Assembly: GCF_023074055.1 (NCBI RefSeq)
Contig: NZ_JADPKR010000062.1
Location: 1-64,000, forward strand
Origin: Bradyrhizobium sp. 141
Lineage (GTDB): Bacteria; Pseudomonadota; Alphaproteobacteria; Rhizobiales; Xanthobacteraceae
Direction of reading: 5' to 3'
Length of the DNA stretch: 64,000 nucleotides
Translations under genes and position numbers: made by a program
Part shown: piece by piece, positions 43,966 to 53,129 of the stretch
How positions within the stretch are numbered: position 1 is the first letter of the stretch
How the letters are laid out: every line of letters begins with the position of its first letter
Notes under the pieces: generated by a model
What the model saw: the letters and a program-made list of their open reading frames with translations, nothing else
Told to the model about the DNA's origin: nothing
Databases searched by the model: none

Positions 43966-44617
43966 TGGCGCTGCAGTTCAAGTCTGGGAATGGCGCGGCG
44001 CGTGAGCCACAATTGACACGGCGCTAGTGTCAAAAAGTCCGTCGCTCGCCCGACGCTGCCGCTCGTGGCGGCGGGAGGCCCCGAAGCTATGCGGGATCGT
44101 CTGCCCTAAGTGTCCTACGCGGTGCACGCGCGCACTCCTTGTATTCAAGCAAGTGAGGCAAGTTAGCTTTAAGACCTTAAGGCCGTGGACAATGTCCCAT
44201 CGGCAAAACGCGTCTTTCATTTGCGGATCACCGAATCCGAAAGCGGTTGCGAGGCAACCGGACTAGGCCCGCGACAATGAGAGGGGATTGGCAGTCAAGG
44301 CCGCCGCTTGCGGCACTCGTCTTGGCCTTGACGGCCGGAGGCCGCAGGCCCGGTCTAAGCGTACACTTTTCACGGCGCTACTAGGTGTTCGTGTGCTACC
44401 CTTAGGGACCTTTCGATCAGCTACGACTGACCAACTGGCGGCCTGTTTTCTCAACAGCCGCGTTCCGCAAATAGCGAGCACGCTGCTAAACAGCCCAACG
44501 CAGGAAGCGCGCCCAGACTTTTGGCGAACAGCGCTCGCACGCATCCGTCGCGCGGATCGGGAAAGTCCGCACTTTCGGAACGCGGATCATTGTCGACCAA
44601 CGATCGTTCTCGACTTG
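43966..44617. other. Gene-free stretch
   Basis: No convincing gene on either strand. At 44167-44181 the sequence CTTTAAGACCTTAAG superficially resembles the CTTAAG box but has a 2-bp spacer. Short hairpins rich in GGCC lie near 44300-44350. It is probably decayed DNA, given that the next feature is a chimeric pseudogene. Confidence 0.45.
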
Positions 44618-45140
44618 TCATGGCAGGCGCGGCGCGCCACCCGCTGGCTTGCTAACTGCCTCCAAAGGCAGAGGGAAGTCATCGATGGCTGACACGCAAT
44701 GAAGTCGCGCGATTGCTTGGCGCAGCCATTTTGGCAAAGCGATTTCGTAGTGGGAGACAAGGTCGCTACTGAAGCTGTCCCCTGCCACATACATACGGCC
44801 GGAAAGCTGCGCATCCAGCATCCGCACGGCCGCCAATGACAGTTCCTCGGCTCGCGCGATGACCGAGGGAGATGTGCGGGCAAGCTGCGTGAACAGTGGG
44901 CGCAAGGCTGGCCAGAACACGGTTGCCTGCCAGTCCATCCACTGTTCTGCGTCAAAACGCATTTGCACATCGGACGGGCAAGACGCGCATCCGGATCCTT
45001 GTGCGCAAGATAGCGCACGGATTGGTCGCGTAGCAGATGGCATTCTCCGCGCAGCCCTGATAGGTGACAACCAACGTGCCTTTGTCCGGCAATTGGTCGG
45101 CGGCTGCGGTCGTGCCGATGCCGAAGCCTGAGTGCTCTCG
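44618..45140 (-). pseudogene. Chimeric relic: DsbD alpha fragment joined to GST fragment
   Basis: Minus strand from 45140: DQLPDKGTLVVTYQGCAEN then AICY, the redox-pair segment of a DsbD alpha domain, runs abruptly into the GST-like RYLAHKDPDARLARP. After a frame change near 45000 comes RFDAEQWMDWQATVFWPALR and a GST C-terminal half ending near 44618. It has matches to DsbD (3448) and GST (23496) that are clear by eye. The junction falls at the codons for ICY. No start or intact domain remains. Confidence 0.72.
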
Positions 45141-45172
45141 ATTGAGACTTCCTTCGGTGCGAAGTTCCCACC

Positions 45173-46201
45173 CTAGGTGTGAACAACCACCATCTTCCCC
45201 CTGGCCTCGTTCGCCTCCATGACGCGATGCGCCTCACGAATCTCCTCGAAACGGAAGACTCGCATTGGCTTCACGTCGAGCCGTCCCGCGGCGGCGTCGG
45301 CGGCAATCTGCCGAAGCGGCACGTCCGAGAGCGGAAAGCCCGGAGTGCCGAACACGAAGCTACCGAAGAAGGTCAGATAGACGCCGCTGGCCATTTGCAA
45401 AAGCGGGTTGAAATCGGGGATGGGATCAAGACCGCCGAGCCAGCCGGCCAAACAGGAGCGGCCTCCGCGCCGAAGCATGGCGAGGGAATCGAGCATGACC
45501 GTGTTGCCCACGAGGTCAAGCACGGCGTCGATCTGCTTGGCCTCGGGTATGAGCTTCGACAAATCACGGCGCTCAAGTTCGCAACGCTCGGCGCCGAGTT
45601 TTTCAAGCATGGCAAAGCGATCGCGGTTGCGAGTTGTCGCGATTACACGGGCTCCGACGTTGACAGCCATCTTGAGCGCGGCCTGACCGAACGAGGAGGT
45701 CGCACCACGAATGAGGAGCAATTGTCCCTTCTCGATTTCGAGATTGCGGAACAGGCAGGTCCATGCCGTAGCATAGGTTTCTGGGATCGCCGCGAGCTCG
45801 GCCCAAGGTAGATCCGATTCGATCAGCGCAACATTCGACACGGGTGCGCGAGTATATTCGGCGTAGCTGCCATTGATCGTACGCCCGAGCCCACCCATCA
45901 GCGCAGCTACCTTGGCACCGATCGGAAACTCCCCACCGGGACAAGATTTTACGAGGCCGACGCACTCGATGCCGCTGACCGGAGCGGCTTCTGCCCATTC
46001 GCCCCGGCGCATATGCATCTCGGCATGATTGATGCCGAACGCCTTTATCTGGATAACGACATATCCTGCTTTCGGTTCAGGCTCCGGGATCTCCTTGATC
46101 ACCAGGCTGTCGAGGCCTCCAAATTTTTCGAGAACGATTGCACGCATCAGACCACTCGCTGGAAGGGATGACTTGAAATCAGCAAACTTGCGATCCTCCA
46201 T
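45173..46201 (-). CDS. Zinc-independent alcohol dehydrogenase/quinone oxidoreductase
   Basis: 342 residues from ATG 46201; ATG 46147 (MRAIVLEKFGG) is an equally good start. The MDR fold has FGINHAEMHMRRGEW, VSGIECVG and the NADPH site LLIRGATSSFGQAALKMA. No structural zinc cysteines are seen, so it is of the quinone-reductase type. It lies 4 bp after the alpha/beta hydrolase, same strand, so they share an operon. Confidence 0.88.
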   Translation of the reverse strand: MEDRKFADFKSSLPASGLMRAIVLEKFGGLDSLVIKEIPEPEPKAGYVVIQIKAFGINHAEMHMRRGEWAEAAPVSGIECVGLVKSCPGGEFPIGAKVAALMGGLGRTINGSYAEYTRAPVSNVALIESDLPWAELAAIPETYATAWTCLFRNLEIEKGQLLLIRGATSSFGQAALKMAVNVGARVIATTRNRDRFAMLEKLGAERCELERRDLSKLIPEAKQIDAVLDLVGNTVMLDSLAMLRRGGRSCLAGWLGGLDPIPDFNPLLQMASGVYLTFFGSFVFGTPGFPLSDVPLRQIAADAAAGRLDVKPMRVFRFEEIREAHRVMEANEARGKMVVVHT

Positions 46202-46205
46202 TGAT

Positions 46206-47066
46206 TCACTTTAGTCGCAAAAGAAACTCGCGTATCGCCGCTGCGATTTCGTCGCAATGCGTCTCAAGTGCAAAATGACCAGTATCGAAGAAACGGACTT
46301 CCGCATTCGGAATGTCACGCTTGAACGCCTTCGCGCCCATTGGCAGAAAGAAGGGATCGTTCTTGCCCCAAACTGCCAGAAAGGGAGGCTTGTGCTTGCG
46401 GAAATATTGTTGAAAGATCGGGTAAAGCGCAACGTTGCTCTTGTAATCGCCAAACAGGTCCAGCTGTACCTCGTCTGCTCCGGACCGGGCCAAATAGAAG
46501 TTGTCGAGTGAGTAGCCGTCTGGAGACACACGGGCCGTCTCGGGCACACCGTGAGTGTATTGCCAAATTGTCGTCTTGGGCGCGAGGAAGGATCGGAGCG
46601 AGTTCCGATTGGCCTCAGAGGGTCGCTCCCAATAGGCACGAATCGGATTCCATCCATCGCTGAGCCCCTCCTCATAAGCATTGCCGTTCTGCGAAATGAT
46701 TGCGGTGATGCGCTCGGGGTGTCGAGCAGCTAGTCGAAAGCCGATCGGTGCACCGTAGTCGAAGACGTAGAGCGCAAAGTGAGCGAGTCCGATGATTTCG
46801 GTGAAGCGTCCGATGACTTCCGCCAGTTGATCGAAGGTGTAGGAAAACTTGTCGCGAGATGGCATTTCGGACTGACCGAACCCAGGTAGGTCTGGTGCTA
46901 CGACACGAAACTGATCCGCCAATGCTGGAATGAGCTCACGGAACATGTGGCCCGCAGACGGAAATCCGTGTAGTAGCAGCAGAGCAGGCGCATCGGCCCG
47001 CCCTGCCTCGCGGTAGAACACCTCGAGTCCGTTCACATCAGCGTTCCGGTAATGAACTTTGGTCAT
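46206..47066 (-). CDS. Alpha/beta hydrolase, epoxide hydrolase/dehalogenase type
   Basis: 286 residues; ATG 47066 follows GAGGAGC. HGFPSAGHMFRELIP gives the oxyanion loop and ALYVFDYGAPIGFRLA the elbow with nucleophile Asp103, the Asp type used by epoxide hydrolases and dehalogenases. The acid is in WGKNDPFFLP and the His in DTGHFALETH. First gene of an operon with the MDR oxidoreductase. A possible GTAACC-N16-CGAA promoter lies upstream. Confidence 0.85.
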   Translation of the reverse strand: MTKVHYRNADVNGLEVFYREAGRADAPALLLLHGFPSAGHMFRELIPALADQFRVVAPDLPGFGQSEMPSRDKFSYTFDQLAEVIGRFTEIIGLAHFALYVFDYGAPIGFRLAARHPERITAIISQNGNAYEEGLSDGWNPIRAYWERPSEANRNSLRSFLAPKTTIWQYTHGVPETARVSPDGYSLDNFYLARSGADEVQLDLFGDYKSNVALYPIFQQYFRKHKPPFLAVWGKNDPFFLPMGAKAFKRDIPNAEVRFFDTGHFALETHCDEIAAAIREFLLRLK

Positions 47067-47121
47067 GAGCGGCGCTCCTCAGGGCCAGTCGAAAACACAT
47101 CAAAGATGTGACCTGACTATT

Positions 47122-47147
47122 TTCGTGGGCCAACTCGATCTGGTTAC
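47122..47147 (-). promoter_or_regulatory. Candidate SigF-like promoter (16-bp spacer) of hydrolase operon
   Basis: Minus strand GTAACC (47147-47142), 16-bp spacer, CGAA (47125-47122), about 55 bp before the start at 47066. The spacer is one longer than in the four stronger sites, so confidence is lower. Confidence 0.35.
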
Positions 47148-47542
47148 AGGCTCGCAAAAAAGTTATTCACTTGCAGCAACGTGTGCGGACGTGCCAAAAG
47201 CGCCGGCCGAAACGGCTTGCGCAAGTTCCTCAGCACTTGAATCTTAGATCGGGTCCGGGGCTAATTGGATCGCGTCCGGAGCCTGGAGAGTGCACTTCCC
47301 CAAGGAAACTGAGCCCTGACTACATCCTGGCGCCAAGTATTTGCACAGATAAGACCCGAAGGCGCCATCCGGGTCTCTCGAAAATGATCTTTCCGGCTGC
47401 TGGCCAGCACGAAGTTTACCTGAGCCAAACTCTCGACGACGCCATTGCCTCTCCACCCTTGGGCCGTCTCAGCGTTAGTATCGAAGTCTCTCTCGCAGCA
47501 CTCACGGAGTCCTAATTTCTTCGAGAACCAGGCTGCGCCCCT
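47148..47542. other. Intergenic stretch between divergent operons
   Basis: No gene recognised. The stretch separates the minus-strand hydrolase operon from the plus-strand DUF427 operon. Two GTAACC-N16-CGAA candidates flank it, facing outward. Confidence 0.4.
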
Positions 47543-47568
47543 GTAACCAAACCTGGAGGATCCACGAA
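47543..47568 (+). promoter_or_regulatory. Candidate SigF-like promoter (16-bp spacer) of DUF427 operon
   Basis: GTAACC (47543-47548), 16-bp spacer, CGAA (47565-47568), about 110 bp before the GTG start at 47678. Confidence 0.33.
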
Positions 47569-47677
47569 TATAATCATGTCGGATTGCGCAAGCGAAGCTA
47601 CACGCAGACCGATGGGATCCGGGGGCGCCGAACTCGGAGATCGCCGATCTCGATTATCGAGTTTATAGGAGAGAGCA

Positions 47678-48574
47678 GTGGGATTATCCTGGCAACAAGG
47701 TCCGCTCTCAGCGGGAGCAATCGGCCGGTTCCTCGTGCCCGAGCCGCTGCCCAAAAGGTTGTTGTACGTGGAACGGTTGCGCCGGCGCATGCGCGTACGC
47801 TTCGGTGGAATATGGATCGCCGATAGCGAGCATACCATGCTTCTGTTCGAACCGGGTCGTTATCCGGTAGCCTATTTCCCGGAGAGCGACGTGTCTCCAC
47901 ACGTCCTGGAACCCTCCGAGCATGTGACGCAACATCCCGATTTCGGACTAACGTCTTGGTACGCGGTCCGGGCAGGCGAGCAACATGTCGTGCCGCGAGG
48001 CGCGTGGCAGCACACGAACCTGCCAGCCCACGCAACCGACCTGCAGGCACGAGTCGCCTTTGCCTGGCGGGCCATGGATGCCTTCTACGAAGAGGATGAA
48101 CGAGTCCTGGGTCATGCCGCCGACCCCTACCACCGCATTGACATTCGCCAGGCCTCCCGCCACCTCGTGGTCCGTCATCGCGAGCGGATCATCGCCGACA
48201 CCAAGCGGCCGGTGGTCCTCTATGAGTCCGGCTTCGCGCCGCGCTGGTACGTCGCACGGGCGGACATCGACGAGTCTGCACTCACGCCCGTGAAACTACA
48301 AACCTTCTGCCCCTATAAGGGGCTCTGCAGCTATTACTCTATCGATGACGCACGCCAGGCGGCATGGTCGTATCCTGAGGCCTATCCCGAGGTTCGTCGC
48401 ATCTCCAACCTGGTCTCGTTCGAGCCGGATATCGTCACCGTGCATCTCGATGGCACCCAGCTCCATCTCGAGCCGGGCCAGACGGTGGTCCCGCACGGCC
48501 CCGATCGCAACCTCGATGTCGCCGAGCTGGAGCGAGCACCGAGTGGCGGGCCGGAAGCGGCCGCCAGCGGCTAG
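47678..48574 (+). CDS. Tandem DUF427 domain protein
   Basis: 298 residues from GTG 47678 behind TAGGAGAG. Two DUF427 repeats: RMRVRFGGIWIADSEHTMLL with YFPESDV in the first, and RHRERIIADTKRPVVLYESG, WYVARADID and TFCPYKGLCSYYS in the second. The second keeps the Cys-containing CPYKG segment. The family is of unknown function and occurs with oxidoreductases. It lies 31 bp before the MOSC-FNR-ferredoxin gene. Confidence 0.85.
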   Translation: MGLSWQQGPLSAGAIGRFLVPEPLPKRLLYVERLRRRMRVRFGGIWIADSEHTMLLFEPGRYPVAYFPESDVSPHVLEPSEHVTQHPDFGLTSWYAVRAGEQHVVPRGAWQHTNLPAHATDLQARVAFAWRAMDAFYEEDERVLGHAADPYHRIDIRQASRHLVVRHRERIIADTKRPVVLYESGFAPRWYVARADIDESALTPVKLQTFCPYKGLCSYYSIDDARQAAWSYPEAYPEVRRISNLVSFEPDIVTVHLDGTQLHLEPGQTVVPHGPDRNLDVAELERAPSGGPEAAASG

Positions 48575-48605
48575 AGCTCCCGGCTCTCATCAAAGCGGAG
48601 GGGAC

Positions 48606-50366
48606 ATGGCGCGACTGCTATCGGTGAATGTCGGACTTCCGCGCGATGTCGAGTGGAGGGGTCACACTGTGCACACCGGGATCTGGAAAAATCCCGTGCT
48701 TGGCCGCTGTCGAGTCGGTCGGCTGAACCTGGACGGAGACGGCCAAGGCGACCTCGCCGGTCACGGCGGTGAGCAGCGAGCCGCCTTCGTCTATCAGATC
48801 GAATCATATCGCTACTGGCAGGAGCAGTTGAAGCGGACCAACTTCGTCTTCGGACAGTTCGGCGAGAACTTCACGATCGAAGGATTGCCCGACGATGCCG
48901 TTTGCATTGGCGACCGTTATCAAATCGGCGGCGGACTGTTTGAGGTCACTCAACCTCGCGTGACCTGCTATCGCGTTGGCATTCGAACGAACGAGCCGCG
49001 GATGCCGGCATTGCTCACGTCGAGCGGACGTCCGGGCTTCTACTTCCGCGTCCTGCAGGAAGGCGAGGTGGGCGCCGGTGACGAAATCGTGAAGGTGGGA
49101 GAGGCGAACGAGCAAATGACTGTCGCGGAGATCAACGCGCTTCTCTATTCGCCCGATCATGCACGCGATCGATTGGAGCGCGCCTTGCGGATCGAGGCGC
49201 TTTCGTCCGGGTGGCGCGCATCGTTTGAGGCGTTATTGCAAAGCCAAACGACTGTCGCGGGAGGCGGCAATGCGGGGCTCGCGCCGGCAGCGGCCGCGCA
49301 CCCAGCTGCACCGGGATTTCAGCCGCTGGCGGTGGCTGCAATTGATCAGGAGTCCGAGGATGTCCTCTCGCTGTTGATGCGGCATCCGGACGATCTTCCG
49401 CTGGCCCCGGCTCTGCCCGGTCAATACGTCGTCTTGCGTCTTCCACAGAACGGTGGCCCACCGCTCTTTCGCAGTTACTCGCTTTCGGGTCCCGTCTCGA
49501 CAGAACGTTATCGGATCAGCGTAAAGCTCGAGCCGAACGGAGTTGCCGGAACTTATCTGCGGGACCATGTCCGAGTGGGCGACGTTCTCGACGTCAGCTT
49601 GCCGCGAGGAAGCTTCATCCTGCAATCGGGGCAGCGGCCTGTGGTGCTGCTCAGCGCGGGAATCGGAGCCACACCTGTTTTGTCAATGTTGCACGTACTG
49701 GCGGCGGCCCGCTCGACACGGCAGGTCTTGTGGCTGCACGCGGCTCGCGACGGACAGCATCATCCGTTTGCCACCGAAGTCCACCGCCTCATGCCCGCGC
49801 TCCCCCACGGCCGCAGCTATGTTTGCTACAGCAGGCCGGGCTCGCACGACAGGGTGGGCGAAGATTTCGACGCGACCGGTCATCTGTCGCAATCCGTATT
49901 CGAGGAGGTCGATTTCCCGCGAGAGGCGGATGTCTATCTCTGCGGCCCGACCAGATTCATGGCGGACATGAAAGCGGCGCTCGGGGCCTTTGGCGTGCCG
50001 CCAGAGCAGATTCGTGTCGAACTCTTTAACGGCAGTGAGTCCTTAACTCCCGGTGTCGTTGGCGCAGCGATGCGCGCTCCGCACCTTCCCGAGCACGACC
50101 CCAACACTGGTCCACTGGTATCGTTCGCACGAAGTGGTATCGCCGCCCACTGGAACGCGTCAGCCTACCGAAGTATCTTGGAGCTGGCTGAGGCGTGCGA
50201 TGTCCCGGTCCGTTGGTCATGCCGGACCGGTGTTTGTCACAACTGTGAGAGTGGTTTGGTCTCGGGTGCGGTTGTTTATGGCCCTGAGCCACTCGAGAAG
50301 CCTGCCGACGGCAACCTTCTCATTTGCTGCTCACAACCAGCTCTCGACGTCGTCATCGATTTGTGA
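48606..50366 (+). CDS. MOSC / ferredoxin-reductase / 2Fe-2S ferredoxin fusion
   Basis: 586 residues from ATG 48606 (GGAGGGG site); the frame is open from 48345 but that part is a shadow of DUF427. Domain 1 (1-220) is YiiM-like MOSC with LDGDGQGDLAGHGGEQRAAF and a Cys in RVTCYRVG. Domain 2 is FAD/NAD(P)-binding FNR with RSYSLSGPV and LLSAGIGATPVLSML. Domain 3 is plant-type 2Fe-2S with SCRTGVCHNCESG and a final Cys in ICCSQP. The parts resemble a molybdenum-dependent N-hydroxylate or sulfoxide reductase system on one chain. Electrons likely run NAD(P)H to FAD to FeS to the MOSC partner. Confidence 0.92.
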   Translation: MARLLSVNVGLPRDVEWRGHTVHTGIWKNPVLGRCRVGRLNLDGDGQGDLAGHGGEQRAAFVYQIESYRYWQEQLKRTNFVFGQFGENFTIEGLPDDAVCIGDRYQIGGGLFEVTQPRVTCYRVGIRTNEPRMPALLTSSGRPGFYFRVLQEGEVGAGDEIVKVGEANEQMTVAEINALLYSPDHARDRLERALRIEALSSGWRASFEALLQSQTTVAGGGNAGLAPAAAAHPAAPGFQPLAVAAIDQESEDVLSLLMRHPDDLPLAPALPGQYVVLRLPQNGGPPLFRSYSLSGPVSTERYRISVKLEPNGVAGTYLRDHVRVGDVLDVSLPRGSFILQSGQRPVVLLSAGIGATPVLSMLHVLAAARSTRQVLWLHAARDGQHHPFATEVHRLMPALPHGRSYVCYSRPGSHDRVGEDFDATGHLSQSVFEEVDFPREADVYLCGPTRFMADMKAALGAFGVPPEQIRVELFNGSESLTPGVVGAAMRAPHLPEHDPNTGPLVSFARSGIAAHWNASAYRSILELAEACDVPVRWSCRTGVCHNCESGLVSGAVVYGPEPLEKPADGNLLICCSQPALDVVIDL

Positions 50367-50412
50367 ATCCCGAGGGCGGCGCATTTCAAGCGGAAGATGG
50401 AGGCGCGGCGCA

Positions 50413-50868
50413 ATGAACACAAGCAGCACAACGGTCGTGACTCTTTCACTTGAGGTGATCACGTTGCCGGTGAGCGATGTCGATCGGGCGCTTCGGTTCT
50501 ATGCCCATCAGGTTGGCTTCACGCTCGACGTCGACTATTCGCCGAACGACGCGTTCCGCGTCGTGCAGCTCACTCCGCCGGGCTCCAAATGCTCGATCCA
50601 GATCGGTCGCGGACTCATCGATTCGCCGACGGGACCGCTTCGCAACGTCTATCTTGTTGTCACCGACCTTCAGGATACGCGGAGCCGCTTGCTCGAGCGT
50701 GGCGTTGAAGTCAGTGAGATCCGGTACAAGATACCCGTTGATGCTTGGGACGGAGGCTTCGCACCTGGGCTCGATCCCGCGCGCAGGGACTACGCCAGCT
50801 TCGCCGAATTCTCGGACCCGGATGGTAACAGCTGGGTGCTACAGGAGCGGGGTTACCGCAAACACTGA
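50413..50868 (+). CDS. VOC/glyoxalase-family protein
   Basis: 151 residues from ATG 50413. It has the beta-alpha-beta VOC fold: VSDVDRALRFYAHQVGFTLD, FRVVQLTPPGSKCSIQIG and the C-terminal FAEFSDPDGNSWVLQERGY with a metal-binding Glu. Family members are glyoxalases, dioxygenases and resistance proteins. Last gene of the DUF427/MOSC operon. Confidence 0.86.
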   Translation: MNTSSTTVVTLSLEVITLPVSDVDRALRFYAHQVGFTLDVDYSPNDAFRVVQLTPPGSKCSIQIGRGLIDSPTGPLRNVYLVVTDLQDTRSRLLERGVEVSEIRYKIPVDAWDGGFAPGLDPARRDYASFAEFSDPDGNSWVLQERGYRKH

Positions 50869-51121
50869 TGTATTTTCGAGCTCAGTATCAAGCATCGTTG
50901 CGCTGCTCACGATTTTGCTCGCGGTGTCTTTTCGCTCAATGGATGGATCGTCGTCGCCTCTTTGGAGCGCGTGGCTAAGTAGCGCCTCCTCTGTAAGAGC
51001 GTCGCACCGGCAGTTCTAGCATGGCTATGCCCCAAGCGGGGCGAGCAGTTCGTTGGGGTAAGCATTTGCCGCCGCCGAGTGCGCCTTCGGTTCGGAGTCA
51101 GGATCGAGGAACGGTAGGCTG

Positions 51122-51775
51122 CTAAGCGATTGGCGGTCCGATAACATCTGCCGGCGATCGATCGCCTCGGTCTACATCCGAATGATCACGGCTTGATATG
51201 ACGGTGCGTACCTCTGGACGAAGATAGACGATCAGGCAGACACAAATCAGGACCATGCCGCCGACCGGATATTCAAGTGCTACAATGCCAGCCGACGCAA
51301 AGAGCCCGAGGGTTATAAATGAGCGCACCCGCATCGTCCTACGGGCATCGGCCGGCACTTCCTCCTTTTGAGGCCGGTCGATGGCTTCCATGCACAAGAG
51401 GATGTACGTCGCGTTCACGAAGACGAGAACGCCTGCGTAAAATGAAACAGGAATTGCAGCAAGCTCGGTTTGCGCGATCCAGGCAGTTGAGAACGGCATA
51501 AGCGAGACCGAGAATAAATGGGCGAAATTTACCCAAATCAGGCGACCTGTCGCGATCTGCGCGTAACGCAACAGATGGTGATGATTGACCCAAACGATCG
51601 CGATGAAGAAATAGCTCACTGCGTAACTCACCGCGCTTGGCCACAATGAGACAAGAGCTTTCAGTGTCCAATCGTGAGGCGCTCTCAATTCGAGCACAAG
51701 AATCGTAATAATGACCGCAAACACTGCGTCTGAAAACGCGTTCAGCCGGTCCGGCTTCGGCTCTCGCGCGATCAT
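51122..51775 (-). CDS. TMEM175-family (DUF1211) membrane protein
   Basis: 217 residues with six TM helices. RLNAFSDAVFAVIITILVLE is the FSD motif of the first helix of bacterial TMEM175 potassium channels. The stop of a small upstream frame overlaps its start in ATGA. Predicted to conduct K+. Confidence 0.88.
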   Translation of the reverse strand: MIAREPKPDRLNAFSDAVFAVIITILVLELRAPHDWTLKALVSLWPSAVSYAVSYFFIAIVWVNHHHLLRYAQIATGRLIWVNFAHLFSVSLMPFSTAWIAQTELAAIPVSFYAGVLVFVNATYILLCMEAIDRPQKEEVPADARRTMRVRSFITLGLFASAGIVALEYPVGGMVLICVCLIVYLRPEVRTVISSRDHSDVDRGDRSPADVIGPPIA

Positions 51776-52086
51776 CTCTTGCTCCTCGGTATAGTCTCAT
51801 TCTCGGGCTTCGGATCTAACGAGCTCCAGGACCCGATTAGTCCATAGACAGGCGATAGTCGCCCCTTCCGGTCAATGGGAAGGAGCATGGAAAGTACGGC
51901 CCAAGCGGGACTAGCGATGGCAGCGCCATCACAGCGCGGCACCAGTTCCGCAGTCTCGTATTTCACGGCAACAAGAGCGTCATTGAAAATCGGCGTCAAT
52001 TTGCTCGCCCCATCGCAAGTCGCGAGAGCCACCCGTTCGAGACAATCTCTACCATAAAATCGATCAGCACGCTTCCCGATGTTCAC
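51772..52086 (-). CDS. Hypothetical protein coupled to TMEM175 gene
   Basis: 104 residues from GTG 52086. No family recognised and no clear signal peptide. Supported mainly by the ATGA overlap with the next gene; may be spurious. Confidence 0.35.
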   Translation of the reverse strand: MNIGKRADRFYGRDCLERVALATCDGASKLTPIFNDALVAVKYETAELVPRCDGAAIASPAWAVLSMLLPIDRKGRLSPVYGLIGSWSSLDPKPENETIPRSKR

Positions 52087-52140
52087 CTGAGACGAGGTTG
52101 CGATCTCTCTCTGGTCCGCGATTTCTCTCGTAGATCGCCT

Positions 52141-53121
52141 TCACGGTGCCGACAATGCGGGCTCTTGCTTCGCCAGAATCAGAGAGAAGAATTCATCCTG
52201 ATCGGCCCACTCTGCGATCGGGGTCCAGCCGCCGGCCCGCAGCAGCACGAACGCATCTCTCAAACCGTATTTGAGGCTATTCTCGGTATGGATTGTCTCG
52301 CCCTTAGCAATAGAGAACGCCCACCCATCGATTTCAAATTGGACGTCTTGACGGGCTTCGAGATGCATTTCGATGCGCGCCTCGGCATCATTCCACCGCA
52401 CTAGATGACGAAAGTCCTCCACAGGCAACGAACCTCCAAGCTCTCGGTTGATTCGATGCAAGAGATTGAGATTGAATGCCGCGGTTACACCATTTGGATC
52501 GTTGTAAGCAGGCAGGAGAATCTCTTGTTCTTTGACGCGGTCGATGCCTATCAGCAGCATCGATCCGGCACCCAAGCTCGTTGATATCAGCCGAAGCAAG
52601 TCCACTGCAGCAGGCACCACCAGGTTTCCGATTGTCGATCCTGGGAAGAAGCCGAGCCGCGGCGCACCATTAATGGCATCGGGCAGAGCAAATCCGCGCG
52701 TGAAGTCGGCTATCACCGGATAAATTGGCAACTTGGGGAATTTGTCCGATAGGACCGCCGCCGAATCTCTGAGAAACTCTCCGGAAATATCTATCGGAAC
52801 ATAGGCAACGGGGCTTACCTGGGACAGCAAGATCGGAGTCTTGGCGGAGGAGCCCGATCCAAACTCTATAACTGCACGATTTGGCCCAGTTAGCGCAGCG
52901 ATCTCGCCTATGGCAGAGCTTAGGATCGAGCGCTCGATGCGGGTTGGATAGTACTCAGGTAGCGCAGTAATCGCTTCGAAGAGCTCAGAGCCACGCGCAT
53001 CGTAGAGCCATCGGGCGGGTACTGCCCGTGGTTCAGCACTAAGCCCTTGGAGCACGTCGTCCCTAAACGCTGGGTCGACATCCTGAAGGTGTAACTGTCT
53101 GTTATTCTGGCAGCGAAGCAT
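52141..53121 (-). CDS. egtD: L-histidine N-alpha-methyltransferase EgtD
   Basis: 326 residues from ATG 53121; a TTG at 53133 overlapping the sigma stop is an alternative. The EgtD signature is present: ARWLYDARGSELFEAITAL with PEYYPTR, VIEFGSGSSAKT (SAM binding) and GFFPGSTIGN. It makes hercynine, the first ergothioneine intermediate. No egtB sulfoxide synthase is in the window, unlike usual egtBD pairs. It is last in a receiver-sigma-egtD operon, so the histidine betaine or ergothioneine response appears stress-induced. Confidence 0.93.
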   Translation of the reverse strand: MLRCQNNRQLHLQDVDPAFRDDVLQGLSAEPRAVPARWLYDARGSELFEAITALPEYYPTRIERSILSSAIGEIAALTGPNRAVIEFGSGSSAKTPILLSQVSPVAYVPIDISGEFLRDSAAVLSDKFPKLPIYPVIADFTRGFALPDAINGAPRLGFFPGSTIGNLVVPAAVDLLRLISTSLGAGSMLLIGIDRVKEQEILLPAYNDPNGVTAAFNLNLLHRINRELGGSLPVEDFRHLVRWNDAEARIEMHLEARQDVQFEIDGWAFSIAKGETIHTENSLKYGLRDAFVLLRAGGWTPIAEWADQDEFFSLILAKQEPALSAP

Positions 53122-53129
53122 TACTCGTC

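Noticed and set aside
44167..44181. CTTTAAGACCTTAAG resembling a CTTAAG box
   Set aside because: The two halves are 2 bp apart instead of 5 and no gene start follows within 100 bp.
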